The notes below the pieces were generated by a model. The model was not told where the DNA came from. It saw only the letters and a list, made by a program, of their open reading frames with translations, and did no database searches. Shown here one piece after another: positions 7,861 through 16,771 of a stretch of 54,668 nt of DNA. Location: NCBI RefSeq assembly GCF_001592105.1, contig NZ_BCWE01000022.1, forward strand, positions 1 to 54,668, given 5' to 3'. A program made the translations under genes and the position numbers. The stretch is from Desulfolucanica intricata. Its GTDB lineage: Bacteria > Bacillota > Desulfotomaculia > Desulfotomaculales > Desulfofarciminaceae. How positions within the stretch are numbered: the stretch's first letter is position 1; each line of letters starts with the position of its first letter.

Positions 7861-9168
7861 ATGATAATTCAAATCAGCTATAAAAGGATGTGGCAGGTAG
7901 CTGTCGCATTTTTATTAATTATTGCATCCTGGGTATTGATTGGACATTTTGCTTGGATAAAAATAAACCAAAATGTGTCTGATAATAAAGTTGAATTTAC
8001 AGTCAAATTTTTAGTACCCATGCTCAAAAATAAGACGTTGGAGAGGTTATCTATTGAATCCCAGCTGCCCGGTCATGAGGTTTTATATGATACCGAGTGG
8101 ACATCTCCGAATACTTTAAAAATTAGTATTTATGAGAATGAATATCCCTGCGGTCTGGAATATAAATATACTTTTAAAAAAGCACCTTCTATGATTCCAC
8201 TGTTTAGGGTTTCCGTTAAGGGAAAGGTATTACACAAGGTGAAACCGGAATTACTGTCCATAGTTCCTAAACATAATGTACCTACAAATGGACCAATTAC
8301 TCTTAAATTTAATACCTTCATTAATCCAAAAAGCTTTGCTGCTTCAGTAGATTGGGACGGTGGTTGTGATTTTAAGCCAGTTTATAAGAAACTACCGGAA
8401 GGAGGCTATATTGATTACAGCGAGTGGAGGGCAGTGCCTCATAAGCCGCTTCAAAATAATTATGAGTATACAATAAAAATTAGGAAAGGTTTATCCGCGC
8501 AAAACGGTTTAAAGCTAAGTGACAATAAAGAGGTAGTCTTTACTACGGCTCCTCCTGTTAAAATTTCGAACATTTATCCGGAGCCGGGAGCAGCCAGTGT
8601 CTGGCTGGGTCGAAACATATCTATAAAGATAAATCAGGAATTAAAAAGTGCTCAAATTACAGTAAAAGGAGTGAAAGGAGTTACAGATATAAAAGGTAAT
8701 TCAGTGGTTTTTGTTCCGGAGCGAGCTTTTCGGCCTGGCAGCCGCTATCAGGTGGAAGCTGTATTAATTTCTAAGTATGGAGAAAAAATTACAAAGAAAT
8801 ATTCTTTTCATACAGTTAATTTGGGAAATGAAAAATGGTTGGAAGTGAAGGTGGGTAAAAGCTATAATGTTTGGTTATTATCCGGGGACAAAGAGGTTCG
8901 GAAGGTTTCCGCCTGGGCGGAACGGGAACTACCCAAAGGAACCCTATATGAAAACAAACGGGGCTGGGAAGAGCATGTTCAGCCCTGGATTAGGCTTAAC
9001 GCCGATGTCTTGATCCATTCTTTGCCTGAGGGGAGTACCGGAGCTGTAGAGGATAACCACGAAAAACTTGGTTTACCACAAACTCATTCATGTTTGTATA
9101 TGAGTGAAAATGACATTAACTGGCTCCTTAAAAATTTACCTGAGGGTTTTATGGTTATAGTTCATTAA
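7861..9168 (+). CDS. Membrane-anchored Ig-like protein with divergent L,D-transpeptidase domain
   Basis: A 435-residue protein with one N-terminal membrane segment (about residues 11-33) and the rest outside the cell. Two Ig-like (Big_5/SbsA type) segments follow: LSIVPKHNVPTNGPITLKFN around 137 and ISNIYPEPGAASVWLGRNIS around 237. The C-terminal third looks like a YkuD L,D-transpeptidase: a strand with VWLLSGDKEV, a PKGT turn, a VLIHS strand with His386, and the catalytic block THSCLYMSENDINWLL with Cys411. In normal YkuD enzymes this block reads SHGC; here the glycine is serine. It may cross-link peptidoglycan or be a binding-only relative. GGGGGCAGGTAA precedes the ATG. Its stop overlaps the convergent next gene by 4 nt. 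Confidence 0.65.
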   Translation: MIIQISYKRMWQVAVAFLLIIASWVLIGHFAWIKINQNVSDNKVEFTVKFLVPMLKNKTLERLSIESQLPGHEVLYDTEWTSPNTLKISIYENEYPCGLEYKYTFKKAPSMIPLFRVSVKGKVLHKVKPELLSIVPKHNVPTNGPITLKFNTFINPKSFAASVDWDGGCDFKPVYKKLPEGGYIDYSEWRAVPHKPLQNNYEYTIKIRKGLSAQNGLKLSDNKEVVFTTAPPVKISNIYPEPGAASVWLGRNISIKINQELKSAQITVKGVKGVTDIKGNSVVFVPERAFRPGSRYQVEAVLISKYGEKITKKYSFHTVNLGNEKWLEVKVGKSYNVWLLSGDKEVRKVSAWAERELPKGTLYENKRGWEEHVQPWIRLNADVLIHSLPEGSTGAVEDNHEKLGLPQTHSCLYMSENDINWLLKNLPEGFMVIVH

Positions 9169-9548
9169 ATTTTCATTATTTTTGAAGTTAATTCATTACA
9201 ATCAAGGTCATATATTTTTTTAATACTTGAAACCGGTATTTTTTCAGAAGTAAAAAAACAATGTTTAGAATATTCGTCTTTAGTAGATCCCCAATATTCG
9301 GCAAGTATATCTGAGGGCATATCATCAGGAAAAACATGGATACCTGTTAAATCAAGTTCTAATACAACGATAGATTTCCGATCAGAAACTTCGGTAAGAT
9401 TATTGAGAATTTCCGACATCTTTAAAACCCACTGCCAGTCATCAGTCAAGTAAGTACGAGGAAGTATATCTTTATTATCTATTTGAATACCGTTCTTTAG
9501 TATTACAGGTAATTGTTTTAAATTTGTTAGATAATACATTCTATTCAT
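9165..9548 (-). CDS. Hypothetical protein, possibly ADP-ribosyltransferase-fold
   Basis: A 127-residue protein that I do not firmly recognise. The start MYYLTNLKQLPVILKNGI followed by PRTYLTDD resembles the opening of DarT/Tpt1-like proteins (Y-x-T...L..ILK.GI), and the region VLELDLTG...IPVSSIKKIYDLD resembles the end of such small folds. No complete catalytic set can be confirmed. The start ATG has GAGG upstream (minus strand). It converges on the L,D-transpeptidase-like gene with a 4-nt overlap, so no terminator separates them. The ART-like reading is weak. Confidence 0.55.
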   Translation of the reverse strand: MNRMYYLTNLKQLPVILKNGIQIDNKDILPRTYLTDDWQWVLKMSEILNNLTEVSDRKSIVVLELDLTGIHVFPDDMPSDILAEYWGSTKDEYSKHCFFTSEKIPVSSIKKIYDLDCNELTSKIMKI

Positions 9549-9734
9549 TATTAACTCCTCATCTACTTAAATTTATAATAATTATATATTTACAAGCTAT
9601 CTAAAACAAGTGCTATTATGGGTCTAAATTAATTTGTATGGAATAAAATAATTTTTTAGGAATATAATGGAAGGATATTTTAATTTTACGTAGAATTAAA
9701 AAAACAGGAAATTATAGTTAGATGGGGGATAATT

Positions 9735-10133
9735 ATGAAAAGAAAAACAGTTAAAATATTATTAAGAACTACAGCGAATGAAGTAGAGGATTTAAAAAAC
9801 AGAATCGATGAGGCTGAGCAAAAAATCTCAGAGTTATTAGAGCAGCAGCAGAAAAATCAGGACAGCTTACTGGCTATTCAAAAATTAGCAGATGAAAGTA
9901 ATCAGAAAGTTATGGCTTTATTGAAGAGTAGTAATGTAGTTACCGAAGTAGCTGTTACAAAAGAAAGAGAAAAAGTAGACCGTTTAGATTTAGAATCAAG
10001 AGACAAAGAATTTATAAGGAAAATCAGTGTTATTAAACAGGCTCAAGCTATTTTAAGAGCTAAATATGAGGAGCAGAAAAATAAAAAGAAAACTGTGTGG
10101 CAAAAGCTTTTACCTTCTTGGGTTGGTAAGTAA
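9735..10133 (+). CDS. Hypothetical coiled-coil protein
   Basis: A 132-residue, very charged protein with a long predicted coiled coil: heptad-like runs from about residue 12 to 60 (NEVEDLKNRIDEAEQKISEL) and again from 75 to 118. There are no cysteines and no membrane segment. The C-terminus ends in a Trp-containing basic tail (TVWQKLLPSWVGK) that might bind a membrane or partner. GATGGGGGA precedes the ATG, and a clean terminator follows, so it is an independent gene. Function unknown. Confidence 0.7.
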   Translation: MKRKTVKILLRTTANEVEDLKNRIDEAEQKISELLEQQQKNQDSLLAIQKLADESNQKVMALLKSSNVVTEVAVTKEREKVDRLDLESRDKEFIRKISVIKQAQAILRAKYEEQKNKKKTVWQKLLPSWVGK

Positions 10134-10160
10134 CAAGCTTTTAATGAGCTTATTTACGAG

Positions 10161-10183
10161 CAGGCTTAACAGCCTGTTTTTTT
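10161..10183 (+). terminator. Terminator after the coiled-coil gene
   Basis: CAGGCT (10161-10166) and AGCCTG (10171-10176) form a stem with a TAAC loop, followed by seven T. Confidence 0.92.
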
Positions 10184-10355
10184 ATGCTTTTTTATAAAAT
10201 ATATTTTTCGGTACTAAAAAGCGCGTGCGGATGAAACCAGTAGAAAAAATATATTAAGAAAATTTATTGTAACTTAATTTTTAAATAGGTATACTAAATA
10301 GAGATAGTAACGTGAAAAATTTACCACCAGTTAATATTTTAAGGGGAGGATTTAA

Positions 10356-11576
10356 ATGAATACGGTAGCTGTCAAAAATCTATCATCTCAAAGGTTACTT
10401 TTCATTGCGGGCCTTGCATGGCTCTTTGATGCTATGGATGTAGGAATCGTTTCATTTATTATTACAGCGCTAAAGGAAGACTGGGGATTGACAGCGCAGC
10501 AGCTGGGGTGGATAGGGAGTATTAATTCTATCGGAATGGCGGTAGGAGCCTTACTTGCCGGTTTACTGGCAGACAGAATAGGTCGAAAATCTGTTTTTAT
10601 TTATACGTTACTTCTTTTTTCTATAGCCAGTGGACTTTCTGCTTTTACTACAACATTTATTATTTTTGTGATTCTGCGTTTCTTTATAGGTGTGGGGCTG
10701 GGAGGTGAACTTCCCATAGCATCTACACTTGTTTCGGAAAGTGTACCAGCCAAGGAGCGTGGACGTATTGTAGTACTTCTTGAGAGCTTCTGGGCAGGTG
10801 GGTGGCTTTTAGCAGCAATTATTGCTTATTTTGTGATTCCTTCATACGGCTGGCAGGTAGCATTGTTGATAGGAGCAGCTCCGGCATTGTATACGGTATA
10901 TTTACGCATGGGATTACCTGACTCGTCAGCTTTTCAAAGAAACCGGTCAGAGGACAAGCCTTCAGTTTTACAAAATATTTTAACAGTATGGTCAGGGAAA
11001 TATGTTCGTCAAACTATAATGCTTTGGCTTCTTTGGTTCTGTGTGGTTTTTTCTTATTATGGAATGTTTTTATGGTTACCGACAGTAATGGTGCTTAAGG
11101 GGTTTACCCTGATTAAGAGCTTTGAGTATGTATTGATTATGACAATCGCCCAATTGCCGGGATATTTCAGTGCTGCATGGTTAATTGAGAAAGTAGGGCG
11201 TAAGTTTGTGCTTGTTACTTATTTAGTAATGACAGCCGTTAGTGCTTATTTCTTTGGCAGTGCGGATACTTTAATTGTACTTATGACAGCCGGTATATTT
11301 ATGTCCTTTTTTAACCTTGGTGCCTGGGGAGCTCTCTATGCTTATACACCGGAACAGTATCCGACCAAAGTCCGGGCTACCGGTGTTGGGATGGCAGCTT
11401 TTATAGGCAGAGTTGGAGGGGTATTAGGTCCTTTGTTGTTGGGTTATCTGGTTGCAGCAGAAATGACCTTTACAGTGATTTTTAGCATATTTTGTATAGT
11501 GACACTAATTGGCGCCTTTACAGTCCTAATTCTTGGAAAAGAAACACGCGGACAAGAATTAATATCAGATGTATAA
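10356..11576 (+). CDS. MFS transporter, NiaP/metabolite:H+ symporter-like
   Basis: A 406-residue major facilitator with about 12 membrane helices. The first helix carries WLFDAMDVGIVSF, and the signature loop GLLADRIGRKSVF lies between helices 2 and 3; ERGR follows helix 4, and the second half has a matching EKVGRKFV loop. This pattern (D in helix 1, family of organic-acid and niacin symporters) resembles NiaP/YceI of Bacillus, so a small carboxylate such as nicotinate is a reasonable guess, but the substrate is not shown by the sequence or by neighbours. AGGGGAGG precedes the ATG. It has its own terminator. Confidence 0.82.
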   Translation: MNTVAVKNLSSQRLLFIAGLAWLFDAMDVGIVSFIITALKEDWGLTAQQLGWIGSINSIGMAVGALLAGLLADRIGRKSVFIYTLLLFSIASGLSAFTTTFIIFVILRFFIGVGLGGELPIASTLVSESVPAKERGRIVVLLESFWAGGWLLAAIIAYFVIPSYGWQVALLIGAAPALYTVYLRMGLPDSSAFQRNRSEDKPSVLQNILTVWSGKYVRQTIMLWLLWFCVVFSYYGMFLWLPTVMVLKGFTLIKSFEYVLIMTIAQLPGYFSAAWLIEKVGRKFVLVTYLVMTAVSAYFFGSADTLIVLMTAGIFMSFFNLGAWGALYAYTPEQYPTKVRATGVGMAAFIGRVGGVLGPLLLGYLVAAEMTFTVIFSIFCIVTLIGAFTVLILGKETRGQELISDV

Positions 11577-11588
11577 TCTTGTGAAGAG

Positions 11589-11626
11589 ACCTTTCTTCCC
11601 GGGCTTTAGGGGAAAGGTTTTTTTAT
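11589..11626 (+). terminator. Terminator after the MFS gene
   Basis: ACCTTTC (11589-11595) pairs with GAAAGGT (11612-11618) around a longer loop, followed by a run of T. It separates the transporter from the sigma-factor operon. Confidence 0.85.
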
Positions 11627-11651
11627 TTTTCTTAAAAAATATTTAATTTAG

Positions 11652-11678
11652 TGTAACAATTAGTTAACGGTTTACGTC
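11652..11678 (+). promoter_or_regulatory. SigX-like ECF promoter of the sigma operon
   Basis: TGTAAC (11652-11657) and CGTC (11675-11678) are separated by exactly 17 nt. This is the architecture of Bacillus SigX/SigW-type promoters (TGWAAC, 16-17 nt, CGWC/CGTA). It lies about 35 bp upstream of the ECF sigma gene, so autoregulation by that sigma factor is the natural reading. No convincing TTGACA/TATAAT pair is seen at the same place. Confidence 0.65.
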
Positions 11679-11713
11679 AATTAAGTAGAACTAAAGATAA
11701 AAGAGGTTATTTT

Positions 11714-12250
11714 ATGGTATTTACTGCGTTGAGAAAAAAAAAAGAAAGAGATTATGAGAGCCTTTCCTTTGAAGAACTGTATGATCGGCATTTTGCTGCG
11801 GTAAACCGCTATTTGCGTTACAGGATAACTAATACATGGGATGCTGACGATTTAACTGCCATTGTTTTTATGAAAGCGATGGAGAAGTTTTATCAATATG
11901 AGGGCAGTGGAAGTTTTACAGCCTGGCTTTTCCGCATTGCTCATAATACTATGGTGGACTATTTTAAGCTTAGCAAGGATTTTCCCAGTGATAATATTTT
12001 TAGTTTGGAAATCAGTAATGAAGGACCGGAAGAAAAGGTTCTCTGTACTGAGGAGATTAAAATTTTACATGATAATGTGTTAAAACTTCCGGAAGAATAC
12101 AGAGATGTAATTTCCTTACGCTATGTGGGTGAACTTCGCTTTAAGCAGATTGGAGAGGTCATCGGAAAGAGTGAAGGAGCGGTAAGGACGATACATCACC
12201 GCGCTTTAAAGATGCTGCGCAAGATGTATGGTGAAAGGACAGATAACTAA
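11714..12250 (+). CDS. ECF-type RNA polymerase sigma factor
   Basis: A 178-residue sigma-70 family protein of group IV. Region 2 runs from about residue 20 (YDRHFAAVNRYLRYRITNTWDADDLTAIVFMKAMEKF) to WLFRIAHNTMVDYFK. Region 4 spans about 113-170, with LPEEYRDVISLRYVGELRFKQIGEVIGKSEGAVRTIHHRALKML (read in parts) forming the helix-turn-helix. The start ATG is preceded by AAGAGG. Its stop overlaps the start of the next gene (TAATG), so the pair is translationally coupled, as is usual for a sigma and its anti-sigma factor. A SigX-like promoter lies upstream. Confidence 0.93.
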   Translation: MVFTALRKKKERDYESLSFEELYDRHFAAVNRYLRYRITNTWDADDLTAIVFMKAMEKFYQYEGSGSFTAWLFRIAHNTMVDYFKLSKDFPSDNIFSLEISNEGPEEKVLCTEEIKILHDNVLKLPEEYRDVISLRYVGELRFKQIGEVIGKSEGAVRTIHHRALKMLRKMYGERTDN

Positions 12251-13629
12251 TGAGTGATAAAAATGATAATAAAGTTTTACCCATGGATAAGTGGAGGCAA
12301 GACAAGTCGGACAATCGTGGTTTAGATTTAGAGGATAGTTCCCTCGGTCCCCTTCTGGAACATATGAGAAAGGTACGAGAAGCCGTTCCTGTCAATGTGC
12401 AATTAAAAGAGGAACTCCGTAAAAAGCTATTTCATCAAAAAGCGGATCTTCTCCCAATACCCTCAGGTGAGCCAAAAAGTTCTAACGTTTTTATTAACAG
12501 ATGGTTTAGTATCGGACTTGTTGTAATACTAATGGCGGTAATTAGTTTATTTTTATGGCATCAGGTGGGGCTGGTTAAGAAACTGGATACTGTAGGTGAA
12601 CTACAAGAATTAACGCGTTATTGGGCAGAGGAGAAACCTTTAAGTCCGGCTATCAGTCCGGATGGTAAAAATCTTTTGGTAACCCGGGGTGGCTCTCTAC
12701 TATGGCTTGATGAAAGCGGTACTCAATATACACTTTTAAAATCCGAACAGGGGGAGTATTATCATTCTCCAACGTGGACACCTGATGGCAAAAACATAAC
12801 ATTGGTTAAAAAGACAAGAGAAGGAAACGATGTACTTATTCAATATCCGGTGCCATTTTTAAGTATGAATACTGAAGTTGTTAGTTTTCCTCCGGACGGG
12901 CTTGCTAAGGAAACTCCCGAGTTGTTGTACCGGGGGCGGGAAGGTGAGGAAATTAGCAACCTGCACTGGTCTCCAAAGGAAAACTATTTGGCTTATGTAT
13001 TAAAGAAACCACAGAAACCGAGTGTCATTATGTTACTTGATTCTAGTAAGAAGCTCCGCAACCTGGGACCCGGGATAAACATAACCTGGTCACCGGACGG
13101 CACAAAGTTGGTAGTTGCAAGACAACAAAAAGAACCTCAGCTGTGGTTAGTTAGCTTAGAACAACAAGAAGAGTTTTTAGGTAACGGTGAGAATCCGGTC
13201 TGGAGCCCGCAGGGATATTTGGTATTTACAGAAATGAAGACTCAGGAAAGAATTCTAACCTATATGCCGGATGGTTTGCCGCAATATACGGTGCAGCAGA
13301 GAGTTGGAGAAATCCGTTCAGTATACCTCGGGGAGAATGGAAAGGAAGCACTACAGTTAATTCAAGAAGGTAAAAGTTTAGCTGCCCAGAGCAATTTATT
13401 AATAAGTATAAACAATGAAAAATCTTTAACTGAGCTGGAATGGCTTCGGAAATTAGAAGCAGAAGGAGTGCGGGAGCCCAGGATGCTCCTGTTGGATGAG
13501 GTGGAGCAAATTGCCAGCCGCTGTTTTGGGCCGCAGGGTCAATCTCTGTATCTTACTAAAGAAAGTGGAGGCCTGGTATCAATTTTAAGAATTAAATTGC
13601 AGGAACGATTTGAAAGGCGAGGGGATTAG
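12250..13629 (+). CDS. Membrane-anchored beta-propeller protein, probable anti-sigma factor
   Basis: A 459-residue protein with a cytoplasmic N-terminus of about 85 residues, one membrane helix (about 83-105, WFSIGLVVILMAVISLFLW) and an extracellular C-terminal part with PD40/TolB-like repeats: SPAISPDGKNLLV, SPTWTPDGKNITLV, LHWSPKENYLAYV, ITWSPDGTKLVVA, PVWSPQGYLVF. Position directly behind the ECF sigma gene with overlapping codons, and the N-in/C-out topology, argue for an anti-sigma factor whose propeller senses an envelope signal. The N-terminal segment VNVQLKEELRKKLF may contact the sigma factor. No zinc anti-sigma HxxxCxxC motif is visible, so the role is inferred from context. Confidence 0.75.
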   Translation: MSDKNDNKVLPMDKWRQDKSDNRGLDLEDSSLGPLLEHMRKVREAVPVNVQLKEELRKKLFHQKADLLPIPSGEPKSSNVFINRWFSIGLVVILMAVISLFLWHQVGLVKKLDTVGELQELTRYWAEEKPLSPAISPDGKNLLVTRGGSLLWLDESGTQYTLLKSEQGEYYHSPTWTPDGKNITLVKKTREGNDVLIQYPVPFLSMNTEVVSFPPDGLAKETPELLYRGREGEEISNLHWSPKENYLAYVLKKPQKPSVIMLLDSSKKLRNLGPGINITWSPDGTKLVVARQQKEPQLWLVSLEQQEEFLGNGENPVWSPQGYLVFTEMKTQERILTYMPDGLPQYTVQQRVGEIRSVYLGENGKEALQLIQEGKSLAAQSNLLISINNEKSLTELEWLRKLEAEGVREPRMLLLDEVEQIASRCFGPQGQSLYLTKESGGLVSILRIKLQERFERRGD

Positions 13630-13631
13630 TA

Positions 13632-15851
13632 ATGGGGGATACGAAGCTGAAGGTAACAAAAAATACACTTTTTATTAGCTTTATATTTATGTTTTTTGCG
13701 TTCTTGCTTCCAAGGCCGGTTTTGGCTGCTGAAGTGGAGATTACTGCGGTTCCCGGATTGGGCGGGCTCTATAAAATAGGGAGCCCTGTAGAGATAAAAA
13801 TTAATGTGGATAATGATGAGGGTCCTGCCATTACAGGGAATATTCAAGTCTTAGCCAGAGGATTAGATAATAGACCTGTATCCTATCTGCCGGTTTATCG
13901 TAAAGATGTGAAAATTCCAGCCAATGCAAATTTTAATACTACGATTCTAATTTCGGGTGAGTTAGCTTCCAGTGACCCGAATCTCGAATTATGGGTTAAT
14001 AATGAGCGATTAGCTGTTACTAAAATTCAGGGTACGGTCAATAAGGGGGGGGCAGTTGCGTTAGCCCTGGGAGAGAAAATTCTGCAGGGGGGATTTATTT
14101 CATGGGCGGAAAAGTTGTATGGCTCTGAATTAAATATTAAATACTTACCTCCCCAAGATATACCCAAAACATATTTTGCTATGTCCAGTGCGGATATTAT
14201 AGTTGTTGATCGGGAAGCGACCGCTCTTTTAAATCAAGTGCAGGCTAACGGTATTAAGGAATGGGTTAAGCTTGGCGGTTGCCTGATTTTGTCAGAGGGG
14301 GCAGGAACTGAACCCGGAGGAGTTTTTGAAGAATTTAGCTCCTTGATAGAAGGTGAAAAAGTCGCTGACTTAATTAAGCAAGAGGTGGGAAGGGGAATAT
14401 TAATTTTTTCCTATCCTGCTTTGGGAAGCGTACCGGCGGAAAACAAAGTATTTTGGGAATATTTTACTCAGCAGTTAACCGGACCACGGGACAGCGTAAT
14501 AGATCGTATGCATTATCTTAAAGAAGGTTTACGCGGGAATTCTTTAACCCGGGCCAGTTCATATTTACCTCAATTAAAGTTTCCCTCTGTTCCCGGGCTC
14601 GCTGTGTTTTGGATAATATATTTGTTTGTTGTAGGTCCGCTAACGTATATAATTTTAAGACGGTTTGACCTTCGGGATTGGTCGTGGGCTGTTATTCCTG
14701 CTCTTGCAGTGATAGCTGCGTTGGGAGTCTTTCTTATCTCTCCGTCACAAAAACTGTCAGCCCCTATTGGACAAACTTTGGCTGTCGTTGACATAATAGA
14801 TCAGCACTTAGCCGAGGTTAGAGGTGCGGGAAGTTTCATAACGGTTAAGGGAGGAGCAATTGAGGTTACTTCGCCCCCGGAGGCTTCCATTACGCCGGTT
14901 AACAATTATTCAGCAACTGGAAATAAACCCGTTGTAATAAATCTCGGGAAAGATTGTCAGAATATTTCTTACGATGATATAGAATACTGGTCTATGCGTC
15001 AGGCTGCACTGTATACTTTACGAAACGATTTTGGTGAGATAGAAGGTACTTTGCGTCTTGAAGGCGATCGTGTGGTGGGAAAATTAAAAAATAATACGAA
15101 AATGGATTTAAGAAACTGTAGAATTCAGGTAGCCCAGCGCTTAATCGATATAGGAAAATTATCAGCCGGAGAAGAAAGAAGTATATCTGAACGGCTAGAA
15201 AAATGGCCTTTGATGAACCGCTGGGGTGGTATAAGAAATGAATATACAGCTGAGCGATTCTCGCAGCGGGGTGTGATGATTCGGGAGGAGCAGATGCTGT
15301 CAAGTTCTCCTCCTTGGCGGCAGGGGACAATGCAAGTTGAATTTATTGGGTGGAGTGATCAAGACACATCTCTCTTTAAAATTCAGCAAACACTAGATCC
15401 CGAGAGTCAAACTGATCTTACTTTAGTCAGACAGTATTTTAGGTTAGAACTGCCTTCCACTGGAGTAGTTAAACTGCCGCCGGGAATTGTTCCTGCTCAG
15501 GTTATTGACGGTGGTTTTATAGAGCAGCATAACGGTGTAGTGGTAGAAAAAGGTGCAGTAACCTTTGAATATAACTTATCCGAACTATTTGATGAAAAGA
15601 AAATTATTTTGGAATCGGTTTATTTAAACGGCTTACCCGAACTGTCCAAACAGTATAGTCTTCAGATTTTTAACTGGAAAAACAATGTTTGGGAGATACT
15701 TAATATGGAACAAAAAAACTTATCCAATGAAGCTCTTACCATTTATCTTTCTCCGGAAAAACAGCTGCGAATTAAACTTTCTCGTGCTTCAGGGGGGCCG
15801 GACAGTTCATTATTGCCTCCTGCTCTGTCTGTAAAGGGGGTAGTACAGTGA
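13632..15851 (+). CDS. Large exported membrane protein of an ABC operon
   Basis: A 739-residue protein with a signal peptide (cleavage near LAA-E, residue 33), an extracellular beta-rich N-terminal half, two membrane helices near residues 316-335 and 350-370 (LAVFWIIYLFVVGPLTYIIL; WAVIPALAVIAALGVFLIS) and another extracellular beta-rich part. This arrangement is typical of poorly characterised proteins encoded beside ABC-2 exporters. It follows the anti-sigma gene by 2 nt and overlaps the ABC ATPase start by 4 nt (GTGA). I infer that it works with the exporter at the cell surface. No catalytic motif is seen. Confidence 0.72.
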   Translation: MGDTKLKVTKNTLFISFIFMFFAFLLPRPVLAAEVEITAVPGLGGLYKIGSPVEIKINVDNDEGPAITGNIQVLARGLDNRPVSYLPVYRKDVKIPANANFNTTILISGELASSDPNLELWVNNERLAVTKIQGTVNKGGAVALALGEKILQGGFISWAEKLYGSELNIKYLPPQDIPKTYFAMSSADIIVVDREATALLNQVQANGIKEWVKLGGCLILSEGAGTEPGGVFEEFSSLIEGEKVADLIKQEVGRGILIFSYPALGSVPAENKVFWEYFTQQLTGPRDSVIDRMHYLKEGLRGNSLTRASSYLPQLKFPSVPGLAVFWIIYLFVVGPLTYIILRRFDLRDWSWAVIPALAVIAALGVFLISPSQKLSAPIGQTLAVVDIIDQHLAEVRGAGSFITVKGGAIEVTSPPEASITPVNNYSATGNKPVVINLGKDCQNISYDDIEYWSMRQAALYTLRNDFGEIEGTLRLEGDRVVGKLKNNTKMDLRNCRIQVAQRLIDIGKLSAGEERSISERLEKWPLMNRWGGIRNEYTAERFSQRGVMIREEQMLSSSPPWRQGTMQVEFIGWSDQDTSLFKIQQTLDPESQTDLTLVRQYFRLELPSTGVVKLPPGIVPAQVIDGGFIEQHNGVVVEKGAVTFEYNLSELFDEKKIILESVYLNGLPELSKQYSLQIFNWKNNVWEILNMEQKNLSNEALTIYLSPEKQLRIKLSRASGGPDSSLLPPALSVKGVVQ

Positions 15852-16771
15852 TTTACATTGAAGGGTTAACTAAAAAATTTGGTAAACACTTAGCTTTGGA
15901 TCAGGTTAGCTTTAGTATTGAAGAAGGGCGGGTTTTGGGTTTAATTGGTCCTAACGGAGCCGGGAAATCAACAACCATGTTGATTTTAGCTACCCTTTTA
16001 CGACCTGACAGCGGCACGGCTGCTGTTGATGGGTATGATGTATTGAAAAATCCTAAAGAAGTTCGCCAACTAATTGGGTATATGCCTGATTTCTTTGGTG
16101 TTTATGACGGACTGAAAGTTACTGAGTACCTGGATTTTTTTGCTGAGGCCTTCCGCCTTTCGGAAGACAGAAAAAAAAGAATTATCTTTGAGTTGTTGGA
16201 ACTGGTTAACCTCTCTGGAAAAGCGGATTCCTATGTGGACGGACTTTCCAGAGGGATGAAGCAGAGGTTGGCACTGGCCAGATGTCTGGTACATGATCCA
16301 AAGGTATTGATTTTGGATGAACCGGCCTCTGGGCTCGATCCAAGGGCCCGGGCCGAAATGAAAGAAATTGTTCGGCAGTTAAAAAATATGAAAAAGACTA
16401 TATTAATAAGTTCTCATATTCTTCCGGAATTAGCTGAGATGTGTGATGAAGTGGCTATCATGGAAATGGGCAGGCTGGTAGCCTATGGGCCGGTGCCTGA
16501 TATTACATCAGCTGCGGGGGACACCCGTAATCTATTGATTGAGGTATTGGATAGGACCGAAGAATTAATAACTTTTTTACACCGTAGGGACAACGTTATG
16601 CGATTAAGAAATGATGGTGGTATAATTTATTTCTCCTTTAGGGGGAGGCGAACCGATCAGGCCCTGCTGCTGTCCGAGATTATCACCGGTGGCTGGACAG
16701 TATTAGAATTTTCTGAAATTAAGGGTAACTTGGAGAAGTTATTCATGTCTGTAACCGGGGAGGTGAATTAG
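15848..16771 (+). CDS. ABC transporter ATP-binding protein
   Basis: A 307-residue ATPase with Walker A GPNGAGKST (about residues 36-44), Q-loop near YMPDFFG, signature LSRGMKQRL (about 133), Walker B VLILDEP (about 155) and the switch histidine in SSHILPE. The long C-terminal extension after about residue 215 is typical of CcmA/NatA-type exporters. It starts with GTG overlapping the preceding stop, and its own stop abuts the permease start, so all five genes of this operon are coupled. The substrate is unknown. Confidence 0.93.
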   Translation: MIYIEGLTKKFGKHLALDQVSFSIEEGRVLGLIGPNGAGKSTTMLILATLLRPDSGTAAVDGYDVLKNPKEVRQLIGYMPDFFGVYDGLKVTEYLDFFAEAFRLSEDRKKRIIFELLELVNLSGKADSYVDGLSRGMKQRLALARCLVHDPKVLILDEPASGLDPRARAEMKEIVRQLKNMKKTILISSHILPELAEMCDEVAIMEMGRLVAYGPVPDITSAAGDTRNLLIEVLDRTEELITFLHRRDNVMRLRNDGGIIYFSFRGRRTDQALLLSEIITGGWTVLEFSEIKGNLEKLFMSVTGEVN

